Made by a program: the position numbers and the translations under genes. Shown one piece after another: positions 35,635-45,121 of a DNA stretch of 64,000 nt. Location of the stretch: assembly GCF_029893805.1 (NCBI RefSeq), contig NZ_JARXYP010000002.1, forward strand, positions 6,262,001 to 6,326,000, written 5' to 3'. The first letter of the stretch is position 1; each line of letters opens with the position of its first letter. The DNA comes from Streptomyces sp. SAI-135 (lineage in GTDB: Bacteria > Actinomycetota > Actinomycetes > Streptomycetales > Streptomycetaceae). The notes below the pieces were generated by a model, which ran no database searches, was not told where the DNA came from, and saw only the letters and a program-made list of their open reading frames with translations.

Positions 35635-37686
35635 CTACGGGAAGGTCAGCTTCCAGCTGTTGATGTAGCCGGTGTCCTGGGCCGCGTTGTCCTGGACCCG
35701 CAACTGCCAGGTCCCGTTGGCCACCTCGGAGGAGGCGTCCACCGTGTAGGTGGTGTTGAGGTTGTCGGTGCTGCCGCCGGTGCCGTACGCCTTCAGCGTG
35801 TACGCCGTGCCGTCGGGAGCGATCAGCTGCACCCGGAGGTCACCGATGTAGGTGTGCACGATGTCGACCGCGACCGCGAGGTTCGACGGCGCGTTGCCCG
35901 TACGCCCTGAGACGGTGATGGGCGAATTGACCGCCGCCCCGTTGTCCGGAATCGACACGTCGGTGGTGGACTCGAAGGAGGTGCCGCCACCACCGCCGCC
36001 ACCGGGACGCGAGCCGACCGCCACGCCCGCCCAGGCGTTCGCCACGGCCGTGTACTCGGCGCTGGTGGTGCCGTAGAGCTCACCGGCCGCCGCGAGGGTG
36101 CCGGTGCGGGCCGCCGCGTAGTTCGTCGTCGACGTGAACTTCGTGGTCAGCGCGCGGAACCAGATCTTCTCCGCCTTGTCCCGGCCGATGCCGGTGACCG
36201 GAAGGCCGTCCGACGTCGAGGAGTTGTAGGTGACACCGTTGATGGTCTTGGTGCCGCTGCCCTCCGACAGGAGGTAGAAGAAGTGGTTCGCCGGGCCGGA
36301 CGAGTAGTGGACGTCCACCGATCCGATCCCGGAGTACCAACTGTCCTTGGACGCCCCGTCCTTGCTCGGCTTGTCCATGTACCGCAGCGGCGTGCCGTCG
36401 CCGTTGATGTCGATCTCCTCGCCGATGAGGTAGTCACCGACGTCCGAGGAGTTGTTGGCGTAGAACTCGACGGCCGTGCCGAAGATGTCGGAGGTCGCCT
36501 CGTTCAGACCGCCGGACTCGCCCGAGTAGTTGAGCCCCGCGGTGTTCGACGTGACGCCGTGGGTCATCTCGTGACCGGCCACGTCGATCGACGTCAGCGG
36601 GTGGGTGTTGCCCGAGCCGTCGCCGTACGTCATGCAGAAGCAGCTGTCCGACCAGAACGCGTTGACGTAGTTGTTGCCGTAGTGCACCCGGGAGTACGCC
36701 CCGACCCCGTCACCGCGGATGCCCGAACGCCCCTGCACGTTCTTGTAGTAGTCCCAGGTGAGCGCGGCACCGTAGTGCGCGTCCGCGCCGGCCGTCTCCG
36801 TGTTGGAGGCGCTGCCGTTGCCCCACACGTCGTCCGGGCCCGAGAAGAGGGTGCCGGTGCCGGAGGTGCCGCGGTTGAGGTTGTACGTCTTGTGGCCGCC
36901 GCGCGCCCCGTCGGTGAGGTTGTACGTCGACCCCGACTGGGTGGTGCCGAGGGTGACCGTGCCGCTGTACATGGTGTTGCCGGTGCCGGTCTCGATGCCC
37001 TGGTACTCGTAGAGCTTCGCACCGGTCGCCGCGTCCGTGATCACGTGCAGCTCGTTCGGCGTGCCGTCCTCCTGGAGGCCGCCGACGACCGTCTCGTACG
37101 CCAGGGTCGGGGTGCCGTTGGCGGCCCAGATCACCTTGCGCGGGGCGCGGTTGGTGTCGGCCTTGTCGGCGCCGGCGGCCTGCGCGGCCTTCAGGGCCTG
37201 CGCCGACGCCTTGGCCGCGGTCACCTTCGGGGTCACCGAGGCGACCTTGATGGTCTTGTGCGTCGCCTTGACGACACCCTCGGTCGCCCCGGACTTCGTG
37301 GTCTCCACGACGAGGTCGCCGCCGAGGACCGGCAGGCCGTCGTAGGTGCGCTCGTAGCGGGTGTGCAGCGTGCCGTCGCCGTCCTTGACGACGTCACGGA
37401 CGACCAGCTTCTCCTTGGCGCCGAGGCCGAGGTCCTTGGCGGTGTCCGCCTTGGTGGCGTTGGCCTCGCGGATCAGCTCGGCGCGCTGGGCGGGGGTGAG
37501 CCTGAGGGACTCGGCGCCCGGGATCACCTTGCTCGCGGCCGACGGTGCCTTCGCCGGGGCTGCGGTGGCGGCGCCCGACTGGACGGCCGCGGCGATCAGG
37601 GCCGAGACACCGACGAGGGCCACGGCGGCGGCCTTGCGGGGCAGGGCGTGGGGGGTGCGTCTGTGGGAGGAACTGTCTCTCAACAC
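35635..37686 (-). CDS. Secreted M4 metalloprotease with C-terminal P domain
   Basis: A 683-residue preproenzyme built like its neighbour: signal peptide, propeptide with KEKLVVRDVVKDGDGTLHTRYERTYDGLPVLGGDLVV-type region, catalytic M4 domain with HEMTH (372-376) and GGLNEATSDIF. It then has a Gly-rich linker (GGGGGG near 560) and a proprotein-convertase P domain (about 567-683; TDVSIPDNG, VDIVHTYIGDLRV, TGYINSWKLTF). The P domain is common in secreted actinobacterial proteases and may stabilise or target them. GTG 37686 is only 3 bp from AAGGAG, so TTG 37683 is an equally good start. Strong similarity to 33687-35351 indicates tandem duplication. Confidence 0.95.
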   Translation of the reverse strand: MLRDSSSHRRTPHALPRKAAAVALVGVSALIAAAVQSGAATAAPAKAPSAASKVIPGAESLRLTPAQRAELIREANATKADTAKDLGLGAKEKLVVRDVVKDGDGTLHTRYERTYDGLPVLGGDLVVETTKSGATEGVVKATHKTIKVASVTPKVTAAKASAQALKAAQAAGADKADTNRAPRKVIWAANGTPTLAYETVVGGLQEDGTPNELHVITDAATGAKLYEYQGIETGTGNTMYSGTVTLGTTQSGSTYNLTDGARGGHKTYNLNRGTSGTGTLFSGPDDVWGNGSASNTETAGADAHYGAALTWDYYKNVQGRSGIRGDGVGAYSRVHYGNNYVNAFWSDSCFCMTYGDGSGNTHPLTSIDVAGHEMTHGVTSNTAGLNYSGESGGLNEATSDIFGTAVEFYANNSSDVGDYLIGEEIDINGDGTPLRYMDKPSKDGASKDSWYSGIGSVDVHYSSGPANHFFYLLSEGSGTKTINGVTYNSSTSDGLPVTGIGRDKAEKIWFRALTTKFTSTTNYAAARTGTLAAAGELYGTTSAEYTAVANAWAGVAVGSRPGGGGGGGTSFESTTDVSIPDNGAAVNSPITVSGRTGNAPSNLAVAVDIVHTYIGDLRVQLIAPDGTAYTLKAYGTGGSTDNLNTTYTVDASSEVANGTWQLRVQDNAAQDTGYINSWKLTFP

Positions 37687-37913
37687 TGACTCCTTCTGCG
37701 CGGCCGCGGATCACGCGGCCAGGGGAGACCGGGCGGTGGGTCGACCGACCGGGCACAACATGGAGGTACGCAGAACGGTGGTGCTGTGGGGTTGCTGTGA
37801 AGTTGCCGTGGGAAGAGTGGCAGTGGATTGCGCTGTCTGTCAGGAGCGCGTCAGAAACTTGGCCGGAAACAGTCCGTTGTCCGGTTGTTCATGTTCGATA
37901 TACGGTCGCGACG

Positions 37914-39668
37914 TCAACCGCCGTCCGGCCCCCCGTGCCAGGATCCCCACAGCGCCGCGTACGCCCCGCCCGCCGCCACCAGCTCCTCGTGCGTGCCGAG
38001 TTCGGTCAGCAGGCCGTTCTCCATCACCGCCACCCGGTCCGCGTCGTGCGCGGTGTGCAGCCGGTGCGCGATCGCGATGACCGTGCGCCCTTCGAGTACG
38101 GCTGCCAGGGCGCGCTCGGTGTGCCGCGCGGTCGTCGGATCGAGCAGCGCGGTCGCCTCGTCGAGGATCAGCGTGTGCGGGTCCGCCAGCACCACCCGGG
38201 CCAGGGCGAGTTGCTGCGCCTGCGAACCGTCGGTGCGGCAACCGTCCTCGCCGAGCCCGGTGTCCAGCCCCTCGGGCAGCTTACGCACCCACCCGTCGGC
38301 TCCCACGGCGGCCAGTGCGGCCCACAACTCCTCGTCCCCGGCGCCGGGTTCGGCGATGAGGAGGTTGTCGCGGACCGTGCCCAGGAAGACGTGGTGCTCC
38401 TGGGTGACCAGGACGACCTGGCGGCGCAGCTGCTCGGGGTCCAGGCCCACGACGGGCACGCCCCCGACGGTCACCGAGCCGGAGGTGGGCGCGTCGACAC
38501 CCGCGAGCAGCCTGCTGAGCGTGGTCTTCCCCGCCCCCGAGGGTCCGACCACCGCGAGCCGTTCACCGGGGCGCACGGTCAGGTCGACGCCGTGCAGCAC
38601 CTCGCCGCCCCGGCCGTAGGAGTAGCGCACACCGGAGACGTCGATGCGGTCGTCGGCGGGGGCGGGGGAGGCCTCGGCGTCGGCGCGCGGGGCCGTGGCG
38701 AGACCCTCCACACGGGCGAACGAGGCGCCGCTGGACTGGAGTTGCTCGACCCGCACGAGGATCTGGTCGAGTGGGTTGACCAACTGCTGGAGGTAGAGGG
38801 CGGCGGCCACCACCGAGCCCAGACTCATCATGCCGTGGGAGTGCAGCATCCCGCCGATCAGCAGCACGCCCGCCACCGGCAGGATGTACGCCACCTCCAC
38901 GACCGGGAAGAACACACTGCGCAGGTAGAGGGTGTGGAGCCGGGTGCGGCGGGCCGTGTCCAGCGCCTCCCGGCTCGCCCCGACCCGGTGCTCCTGAAGA
39001 CGCAGCGCCTCGACGGTGCGGGCGCCGGAGGCGGTGGCCGCGAGGATCTCGGCGACCTCCGAGGTGGCCTCGCCCTCGGCCAGATAGCCGTCCCTCGCCC
39101 GGCGCAGATACCAGCGCAGGACGAACCAGATGGGCAGCAGGCCGCACACACCGACCGCGCCCAGCAGCGGGTTCAGGAAGAAGACCGCGGCGAGCAGGAA
39201 CAGGAACTGCACGCTGTTGATGAGCAGTTCGGGGCCCGCGTCGCGGAGCGTGGTGCCGACGGTGGCGACGTCGGCGGTGCCGCGGGCGGTGAGGTCACCG
39301 GTGCCCGCGCGTTCCACGACCGAGGCGGGCAGGGCGAGCGTGCGGTCCACGAACTCCTCGCGGACCCGGGCCAGGGTGCGTTCGCCGAAGCGGTGGCCGA
39401 CGTAGCGGGCCCAGCGGGCGAGGAGGAGCTGGACGCCCGCGCAGACCACGAGGACGGCCGCGAGCCGGTCCACCGCGGACACGCCCGCGCCGGCGCGGAC
39501 CTCGTCGATGATCCGGCCCAGCAGCCAGGGGCCGGCGAGACCGGTCAGGGCGGCCGCGGCGTTCAGGGCGAGGACGGCGGTGAAGGCGCGGGTGTCCTTG
39601 CGGATCAGCCGTCCCGCGGCCCGCCGGACGGCGGCTCGGTCGGCGACCGGGAGGTGGCCCCTGCTCAC
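37914..39668 (-). CDS. ABC exporter half-transporter, ATP-hydrolysing partner (pair 2)
   Basis: A 584-residue TMD-NBD protein (type IV exporter). Six helices lie in residues 1 to about 320. The NBD has intact Walker A (VGPSGAGKTT), a Q-loop (LVTQEHHVFLG) and Walker B with catalytic Glu (TLILDEATALLD), but the signature motif LSGGQ is replaced by CRTDGSQAQQ. It starts inside the stop of 39665-41383 (4-bp overlap), so it is translated together with a partner whose NBD shows the opposite losses. The pair would form one good composite ATP site. The substrate is unknown. Confidence 0.9.
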   Translation of the reverse strand: MSRGHLPVADRAAVRRAAGRLIRKDTRAFTAVLALNAAAALTGLAGPWLLGRIIDEVRAGAGVSAVDRLAAVLVVCAGVQLLLARWARYVGHRFGERTLARVREEFVDRTLALPASVVERAGTGDLTARGTADVATVGTTLRDAGPELLINSVQFLFLLAAVFFLNPLLGAVGVCGLLPIWFVLRWYLRRARDGYLAEGEATSEVAEILAATASGARTVEALRLQEHRVGASREALDTARRTRLHTLYLRSVFFPVVEVAYILPVAGVLLIGGMLHSHGMMSLGSVVAAALYLQQLVNPLDQILVRVEQLQSSGASFARVEGLATAPRADAEASPAPADDRIDVSGVRYSYGRGGEVLHGVDLTVRPGERLAVVGPSGAGKTTLSRLLAGVDAPTSGSVTVGGVPVVGLDPEQLRRQVVLVTQEHHVFLGTVRDNLLIAEPGAGDEELWAALAAVGADGWVRKLPEGLDTGLGEDGCRTDGSQAQQLALARVVLADPHTLILDEATALLDPTTARHTERALAAVLEGRTVIAIAHRLHTAHDADRVAVMENGLLTELGTHEELVAAGGAYAALWGSWHGGPDGG

Positions 39669-41383
39669 GTCGTGACCTCCACGTCCCGGGCCACCAGGGC
39701 CCGGTATCCCGGTTCCGTGCTGAGGAGCCGCTGGTGCGTTCCGCTTGCCGCGAGTTTGCCGTCGACCAGGTAGAGGACGGTGTCGGCGTGGTCCAGGACG
39801 AGGGGGGAGGTGGTGGTGACGGCTGTGGTGCGGCCGGCGCGGGCGCTCTTGAGGCGGCCGGCCACGAGGGCCTCCGTGTGGGCGTCCAGGGCGGAGGTGG
39901 GTTCCACGGCGAGGAGGATCTCCGGGTCGGCGAGGAGGGCTCTGGTGAGCCGGATGCGTTGACGTTGGCCGCCGGAGAGGTTGCGGGCCTGGGCGTCCAT
40001 CGCTGAGTCCAGGCCGTCGGGGAGCCCTTGGACGATGTCGTCCGCCACGGCCGCGTGCAGGGCGGCTGCGACTGCGTGGGGGCTTGCCCCGCCGTTCCCC
40101 GCGCCCCGGTGGGGCGCGATCACGTCACGCAGGTTCCCTGCGAACAGGTCGGCCTCGTGGTCCGCCAGCAGGATGCGCTCCCTGATCTGGGGCAATCCGA
40201 TCTCGTCCAGGGGGACCGAGCCCCAGGTCGCGCGGGACGGGGTGTAGCGGGCCAGGCGGTCCAGGACCGTTGCTGTGTCCGCCGGGTGTGCCGAGGTCAG
40301 AGCCGTCAGGCGGCCCGGCAGGACGCTCACCCCCGACTCCGGGTCGTGCAGGGCCGACGGCTCCGCCGGGGCGTCCTTCGTGCCCGAGTCCTCCAGTGGC
40401 TCCAGACGCAGGAAGCGCACGACCCGCCTCGCCGCCACCACACCCCGGCTCAGCTGGTATCCGCACTCCACCCAGAACGCCACCGGACCCACCAGGACCG
40501 CGACATAGCCGTACACCGCCACCAACTCGCCCACGGTGATGTCCCCCTGGGCGGCGAGGCGGGCCGCGAGCCAGGTGACGACGGCGAGGAACAGGGTGGG
40601 CAGGCCGACGCCGAGGGCCTGGACCCAGCTGGTGACCGCGCCGACCCGGTAGCCCTGGGACCGCAGCCGCCGGGAGTCCTGGCGGAAGGAGTCGGCGACC
40701 AGGGACTTGCCGCCGAGGCCGTTGAGGACGCGCAGGCCGCCCGCCAGGTCGGCGATACGGGCCGTGAGGACACCCTGGCGGTTGCGGTACTCGGTCTCGG
40801 CGCCCTGGAGACGGGACAGGAAGGGACCCACGAGCAGGACGATCGCCGGGATGCCGAGGAGGACCACGGCAGCGAGGACCGGGGAGACCGAGACCAGCAC
40901 GGCGGCGACCGTCAGATAGGCGGCGCAGGCACCGACACCCGGGCCGACGACGGTCAGGGCGCCGGCGATCGTCTGCACGTCGCCCACGCCGATCGTGACG
41001 ACCTCACCGGCCCCGGTCCGGCGCGAGAGCGCGGCCCCGAGGCGGACCGCCTGGCCCACGACCACCTTGACCGTGCGGAAGTTGGCGTCCATCCGCACCC
41101 GGGTCATCGTGCGGTGGCGCATGATGCTCAGCCAGGCGTTGAACGAACCGACCGCGAACAGCGCGAAGCTCCAGCCGGCCAGGGCCGCCCAGTCACCCGG
41201 CTCCAGGCCCTCGTCGATCGCCTTCGCCATCAGATACGGCGTCGCCGCCAGCAGCACCATCCAGGAACTGCCCAGCAGCGCCCCGGCCACGGACCGCCCC
41301 GGCTGACAGCGCACCAGCCACCACAGATACCGCCAGCCGCCCCGGACGTCGGGCGTGCCCGGATCCTCGTACGCGTCGATCAC
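39665..41383 (-). CDS. ABC exporter half-transporter with degenerate NBD (pair 2)
   Basis: A 572-residue TMD-NBD protein. The membrane part (to about residue 310) is normal. The NBD has lost the P-loop: where Walker A should be (about 358-375) the sequence is LTALTSAHPADTATVL. The Walker B Asp is Val493 (ILLAVEPTSALD), yet the signature LSGGQRQR (469-476) is perfect. Residues 423-440 are encoded by a dispersed repeat found elsewhere in the window. GTG 41383 has AGGGGG. The stop overlaps the start of its partner. It cannot bind ATP by itself in the usual way and must rely on 37914-39668. Confidence 0.9.
   Translation of the reverse strand: MIDAYEDPGTPDVRGGWRYLWWLVRCQPGRSVAGALLGSSWMVLLAATPYLMAKAIDEGLEPGDWAALAGWSFALFAVGSFNAWLSIMRHRTMTRVRMDANFRTVKVVVGQAVRLGAALSRRTGAGEVVTIGVGDVQTIAGALTVVGPGVGACAAYLTVAAVLVSVSPVLAAVVLLGIPAIVLLVGPFLSRLQGAETEYRNRQGVLTARIADLAGGLRVLNGLGGKSLVADSFRQDSRRLRSQGYRVGAVTSWVQALGVGLPTLFLAVVTWLAARLAAQGDITVGELVAVYGYVAVLVGPVAFWVECGYQLSRGVVAARRVVRFLRLEPLEDSGTKDAPAEPSALHDPESGVSVLPGRLTALTSAHPADTATVLDRLARYTPSRATWGSVPLDEIGLPQIRERILLADHEADLFAGNLRDVIAPHRGAGNGGASPHAVAAALHAAVADDIVQGLPDGLDSAMDAQARNLSGGQRQRIRLTRALLADPEILLAVEPTSALDAHTEALVAGRLKSARAGRTTAVTTTSPLVLDHADTVLYLVDGKLAASGTHQRLLSTEPGYRALVARDVEVTT
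40064..40117 (-). repeat. Dispersed repeat, copy A (inside an ABC exporter gene)
   Basis: About 54 bp starting GGCTGCGACTGCGTGGGGGC on the plus strand and ending in a GCGCCCC/GGGGCGC hairpin. It matches copies B (44066-44120) and C (52744-52798) over nearly its whole length. Read in the exporter's frame it encodes the Pro-His-Arg-Gly-Ala to Ala-Ala stretch, residues 423-440. Confidence 0.75.
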
Positions 41384-41411
41384 ACGTCCCCCTGGTCACT
41401 CTCGTGCCTGC

Positions 41412-43274
41412 TCACGCCAGGCTGTCCCGCCACGCCCGGTGCAGATCGGCGAACCGGCCCGTGCCCGCGACGAGTTCGGCCGGCGTGCCGTCCTCGACGA
41501 TCCTGCCGTGCTCCATGACGAGGACCCGGTCGGCGATCTCCACGGTCGACAGCCGGTGCGCGACGACCACGGCCGTACGGCCCTTGAGGACCGTGTCCAT
41601 CGCCCGCTGCACCGCCCGCTCGCCCGGGACGTCCAGCGAGCTGGTCGCCTCGTCCAGGATCAGCACCGCCGGATCGGCGAGCAACGCGCGCGCGAACGCC
41701 ACGAGTTGACGCTGACCCGCTGAGATGCGGCCGCCCCGCTTGCGTACGTCCGTGTCGTACCCGTCCGGCAGCGCGCTGATGAAGTCGTGCGCGCCGATCG
41801 CCTTCGCGGCCTGCTCGATCTCCTCCCGGCCGGCGTCCGGGCGGCCGATCGCGATGTTCTCGGCGACCGTGCCGGAGAACAGGAACGCCTCCTGCGTCAC
41901 CATGACCACCCCGCGCCGCAGCTCGGGCATCGGCAGGTCGCGCAGATCGACGCCGTCGAGCAGGACGCGGCCGGCGGAGGGGTCGTAGAAACGCGCCAGC
42001 AGCTTGGCCAGGGTCGACTTTCCGGCGCCGGTCGAGCCGACCACCGCGACCGTCTGCCCGGCGGGCAGCACGAGGTCGAAACGGGGCAGCACCTCGCCGC
42101 CGGTGCGGTAGCCGAACGAGACGCCCTCGAAGACGACCTCACGGCCGGGGCGGTCCGCGGACCCGAGCGCCGGGAGCTGCCGGGGAACCGACGGCTCGGG
42201 CACGGTCGGGGTCTGGGCGAGCAGGCCGGCGATCTTCTCCAGGGAGGCCGCCGCCGACTGGTAGGAGTTCAGGAACATCCCGAGCCGGTCGATCGGGTCG
42301 TACAGCCGACGCAGGTACAGCACGGCGGCGGCCAGCACACCCAGCTCCAGCGAGCCCTGCGCCACCCGGTACGCGCCCCACAGCACGATGCCCGCGACGG
42401 CCGCGTTGGCGACCAGCCGGGACCCGACGACGTAGCGGGCCATCTCCAGGAGCGCGTCGCCGTTCACCCGCTCATGACGCTTGTTCAGTACGGCGAAGTC
42501 GGCGTCGTTGGCGGCCTCGCGGCGGAACGCGCGCACCGGGCGGATGCCGTTCATCGTCTCCACGAACTTCACGATCACGGCGGCGATCGCGGTCGACCGC
42601 TTGCGGTACACCCGTCCCGCGCGCCGCCGGTAGACCCGCACGAGCAGGTACAGCGGCACGAAGGAGGCCACCGCGACCGCGCCGAGCCCGAGGTCGAGCC
42701 AGAGCAGCAGGGCGGAGATGTAGAGGAAGGACAGGACGACGGTGACGAGCTCCTGAAGTCCCTCGTCGAGCAGTTCGCGCAGCGACTCCACGTCGGTCGT
42801 CGAGCGGGAGATGAGCCGGCCCGAGGTGTAGCGCTCGTGGAAGTCGATGCTCAGCGCCTGCGCATGGCGGAAGATCCGGCCGCGCAGGTCGAGCAGCACG
42901 TCCTGGTTGACGCGAGCGGAGGCCAGGATGAACGCGTACTGGAGCCCGCCGGAGGCCAGCGCGCACAGCAGGTAACCGGCGCCGACCGCGATCAGCGGGC
43001 CGTTGTCGTGGTCGCGGAACGCGGGGACGGCCCGGTCGATGGCATACGCCACCAGCAGCGGACCCGCCTGCACGGCCGCCTGCTGGAGCAGCAGCAGAAG
43101 CGTCGTCACGGCAACCCGCGCCTTCAGCGGGGCGAGCAGCGAGCGCAGCAGGAGGGCGGTGGCGCCCGGGGGAGACGGCAGACGGTCGCGGTCGAAGGCG
43201 TCGTCGCCGTCCCGCGGTCCGGCCGGGCGGGGTTCCTCGTCCGCGGCGGGCGCGGACGTCGTGGGGGCCGTCAT
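41412..43274 (-). CDS. ABC exporter half-transporter, catalytic partner (pair 1)
   Basis: A 620-residue TMD-NBD exporter with an Asp/Pro-rich N-terminal extension (about 40 residues). The NBD has Walker A (VGSTGAGKSTL), Walker B with Glu (AVLILDEATSSLD) and a slightly altered signature (ISAGQRQ). ATG 43274 overlaps the stop of 43271-45121 as ATGA. Together they form a heterodimer in which this subunit supplies the Glu of the consensus ATP site. The 28-bp gap to the next pair suggests all four exporter genes share one transcript. The substrate (drug, lipid or peptide) is unknown. Confidence 0.92.
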   Translation of the reverse strand: MTAPTTSAPAADEEPRPAGPRDGDDAFDRDRLPSPPGATALLLRSLLAPLKARVAVTTLLLLLQQAAVQAGPLLVAYAIDRAVPAFRDHDNGPLIAVGAGYLLCALASGGLQYAFILASARVNQDVLLDLRGRIFRHAQALSIDFHERYTSGRLISRSTTDVESLRELLDEGLQELVTVVLSFLYISALLLWLDLGLGAVAVASFVPLYLLVRVYRRRAGRVYRKRSTAIAAVIVKFVETMNGIRPVRAFRREAANDADFAVLNKRHERVNGDALLEMARYVVGSRLVANAAVAGIVLWGAYRVAQGSLELGVLAAAVLYLRRLYDPIDRLGMFLNSYQSAAASLEKIAGLLAQTPTVPEPSVPRQLPALGSADRPGREVVFEGVSFGYRTGGEVLPRFDLVLPAGQTVAVVGSTGAGKSTLAKLLARFYDPSAGRVLLDGVDLRDLPMPELRRGVVMVTQEAFLFSGTVAENIAIGRPDAGREEIEQAAKAIGAHDFISALPDGYDTDVRKRGGRISAGQRQLVAFARALLADPAVLILDEATSSLDVPGERAVQRAMDTVLKGRTAVVVAHRLSTVEIADRVLVMEHGRIVEDGTPAELVAGTGRFADLHRAWRDSLA

Positions 43275-45121
43275 CGGGCGTTCTCCCCTTCTCCGAAGTG
43301 CCCGGACCGTTCTCCGGAATCCCCGGGCCCTTCTCCGGAGTCCCCGGACCCGGACATCAGATGGGCGTACTCGGCGTTGGTGCGCAGGAGTTCGTGGTGG
43401 GTGCCCACGGCCGTGATGCGGCCCCCCGACAGCAGGGCGACCCGGTCGGCGAGCTGCACGGTGGAGGGACGGTGGGCGACGATGAGGGCCGTGGTGTCCG
43501 CGAGGACGTCCCGCAGCGCGGCTTCCACGGCGGCCTCGGTGTGGACGTCCAGGGCGGACAGCGGATCGTCCAGGACGAGGAACCTGGGCCTGCCCACGAC
43601 GGCACGGGCAAGAGCCAGGCGCTGGCGCTGGCCGCCGGAGAGGCTGAGGCCCTGTTCGCCGACCTGGGTCGCGGTGCCCTGCGGGAGGGCGTGCACGAAG
43701 TCGGCCTGGGCCACGGAGAGGGCGCGGTCCAGTTCCCCTTGGTCCGCGCCCATCAGGACGTTGTCCCCGACGCTGGTGGAGAAGAGGGTGGGGTCCTCGA
43801 AGGCCATGGCCACCTTGGCGCGCAGTTCCTCCCGGGGCATGGCGGTGATGTCCTCGCCGTCGAGCGTGATCCGGCCCGATGTCGGTTCGTGGAGGCGAGG
43901 GATGAGGGCGGTGAGGGTGGTCTTGCCGCTGCCTGTGGCGCCTACGAGCGCCATGGATTCACCGGGCCGGATGTGCAGATCGACGAGGTCGAGAACCGGT
44001 GGTGAGTCGTCCGCGGCATCGGGATAGCGGAACGAGACCGCCGAGAAACGCATGCCTGCGTCGCGGGCTGCGGGTGCGTGGGGGCTTGTCGCGCGGTTGG
44101 CCGCGCCCCTGGCGGGCGCGGTCTCCTGTTCCGGTACTTCGTCCATGGCCTCGAAATAGCGCTCCGTCGCCGTCGCCGCCTCCTGACTCATCGCCAGCAG
44201 GAAGCCGATCGAGTCCACCGGCCACCTCAGGGCCAGAGCGGTGGACAGGAACGCCACGAGCGTCCCCGCCGACAGCTCCCCGTCCGCCACCTGTACGCAG
44301 CCCAGCACCAGGGCCGCCCCGATCGCCACCTCCGGCAGCGTCACGATGACGCCCCAGATCGTGGCCAGCAGACGGGCCTTGTGCAGTTCCGTGCCGCGCA
44401 GGGTGCCCGAGAGTTCACGGAACGCCCTGGCCTGCGACCGGTGCCGGCCGAAGCCCTTGATGATGCGGATGCCGAGCACGCTCTCCTCGACGACCGTCGT
44501 GAGGTCGCCGACCTGGTCCTGGGCGAGGCGGGCCACCGTGGCGTACCGCTTCTCGAAGATCACGCAGGTGACGACGACGGGGATCGCGGGGCCGAGGATC
44601 ACCAGGCCGAGCGTCCAGTCCTGGAGCAGCATGATGATCACGCCGACCAGGATCGTCACGCTGTTGACCAGCAGGAAGGTCAGCGGGAAGGCGAGGAACA
44701 TGCGCAGCAGCATGAGGTCCGTGGTGGCCCGGGACAGCAGCTGGCCGGAGGCCCAGCGGTCGTGGAAGGCCACCGGGAGGCGCTGGAGGTGCCGGTAGAG
44801 GCCCGCCCGCATCTCCGCCTCGACGTGGGAGAGCGGCCGCGCCACCAGCCACCGCCGCAGCCCGAACAGCAGGGCCTCGGCGAAACCGAGCAGCAGCAGG
44901 TACAGCGCCCCGAGCCACACGCCGGCCGTGTCCCCGTCGGCGACCGGGCCGTCCACCATCCACTTCAGCACGAGCGGGATCACCAGCCCCGTGCAGGAGG
45001 CGAGGATCGCCACGAACGCGGCGGTGAACAGCCGCGCGCGGGCGGGCCGGACATACGGCCACAGGCGCAGCAGGCTCCTGACCGCCGATCGGTCCTTGGT
45101 GGTTGCACGTGTCGTGGGCAT
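43271..45121 (-). CDS. ABC exporter half-transporter, degenerate-site partner (pair 1)
   Basis: A 616-residue TMD-NBD exporter. Walker A GATGSGKTT (394-402) and signature LSGGQ (494-498) are intact, but the catalytic Glu after Walker B is Asp519 (FLVLDDPLSALD), as in the degenerate subunit of heterodimeric exporters such as TM287/288 or LmrCD. The TMD-NBD linker (about 335-356) is encoded by a dispersed repeat. The C-terminal tail is a low-complexity Gly/Ser/Glu repeat (SGDSGEGPGDSGERSG). It is the first gene of the four-exporter run and is divergent from an ABC-2 system. Confidence 0.92.
   Translation of the reverse strand: MPTTRATTKDRSAVRSLLRLWPYVRPARARLFTAAFVAILASCTGLVIPLVLKWMVDGPVADGDTAGVWLGALYLLLLGFAEALLFGLRRWLVARPLSHVEAEMRAGLYRHLQRLPVAFHDRWASGQLLSRATTDLMLLRMFLAFPLTFLLVNSVTILVGVIIMLLQDWTLGLVILGPAIPVVVTCVIFEKRYATVARLAQDQVGDLTTVVEESVLGIRIIKGFGRHRSQARAFRELSGTLRGTELHKARLLATIWGVIVTLPEVAIGAALVLGCVQVADGELSAGTLVAFLSTALALRWPVDSIGFLLAMSQEAATATERYFEAMDEVPEQETAPARGAANRATSPHAPAARDAGMRFSAVSFRYPDAADDSPPVLDLVDLHIRPGESMALVGATGSGKTTLTALIPRLHEPTSGRITLDGEDITAMPREELRAKVAMAFEDPTLFSTSVGDNVLMGADQGELDRALSVAQADFVHALPQGTATQVGEQGLSLSGGQRQRLALARAVVGRPRFLVLDDPLSALDVHTEAAVEAALRDVLADTTALIVAHRPSTVQLADRVALLSGGRITAVGTHHELLRTNAEYAHLMSGSGDSGEGPGDSGERSGHFGEGENAR
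44066..44120 (-). repeat. Dispersed repeat, copy B (inside an ABC exporter gene)
   Basis: About 55 bp, GGCTGCGGGTGCGTGGGGGC at the start, homologous to copies A and C. It encodes the TMD-NBD linker of 43271-45121 in the same frame and orientation as copy A: both translate to P-x-R-G-A-x-N-x-x-x-S-P-H-A-x-A-A. Confidence 0.75.
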
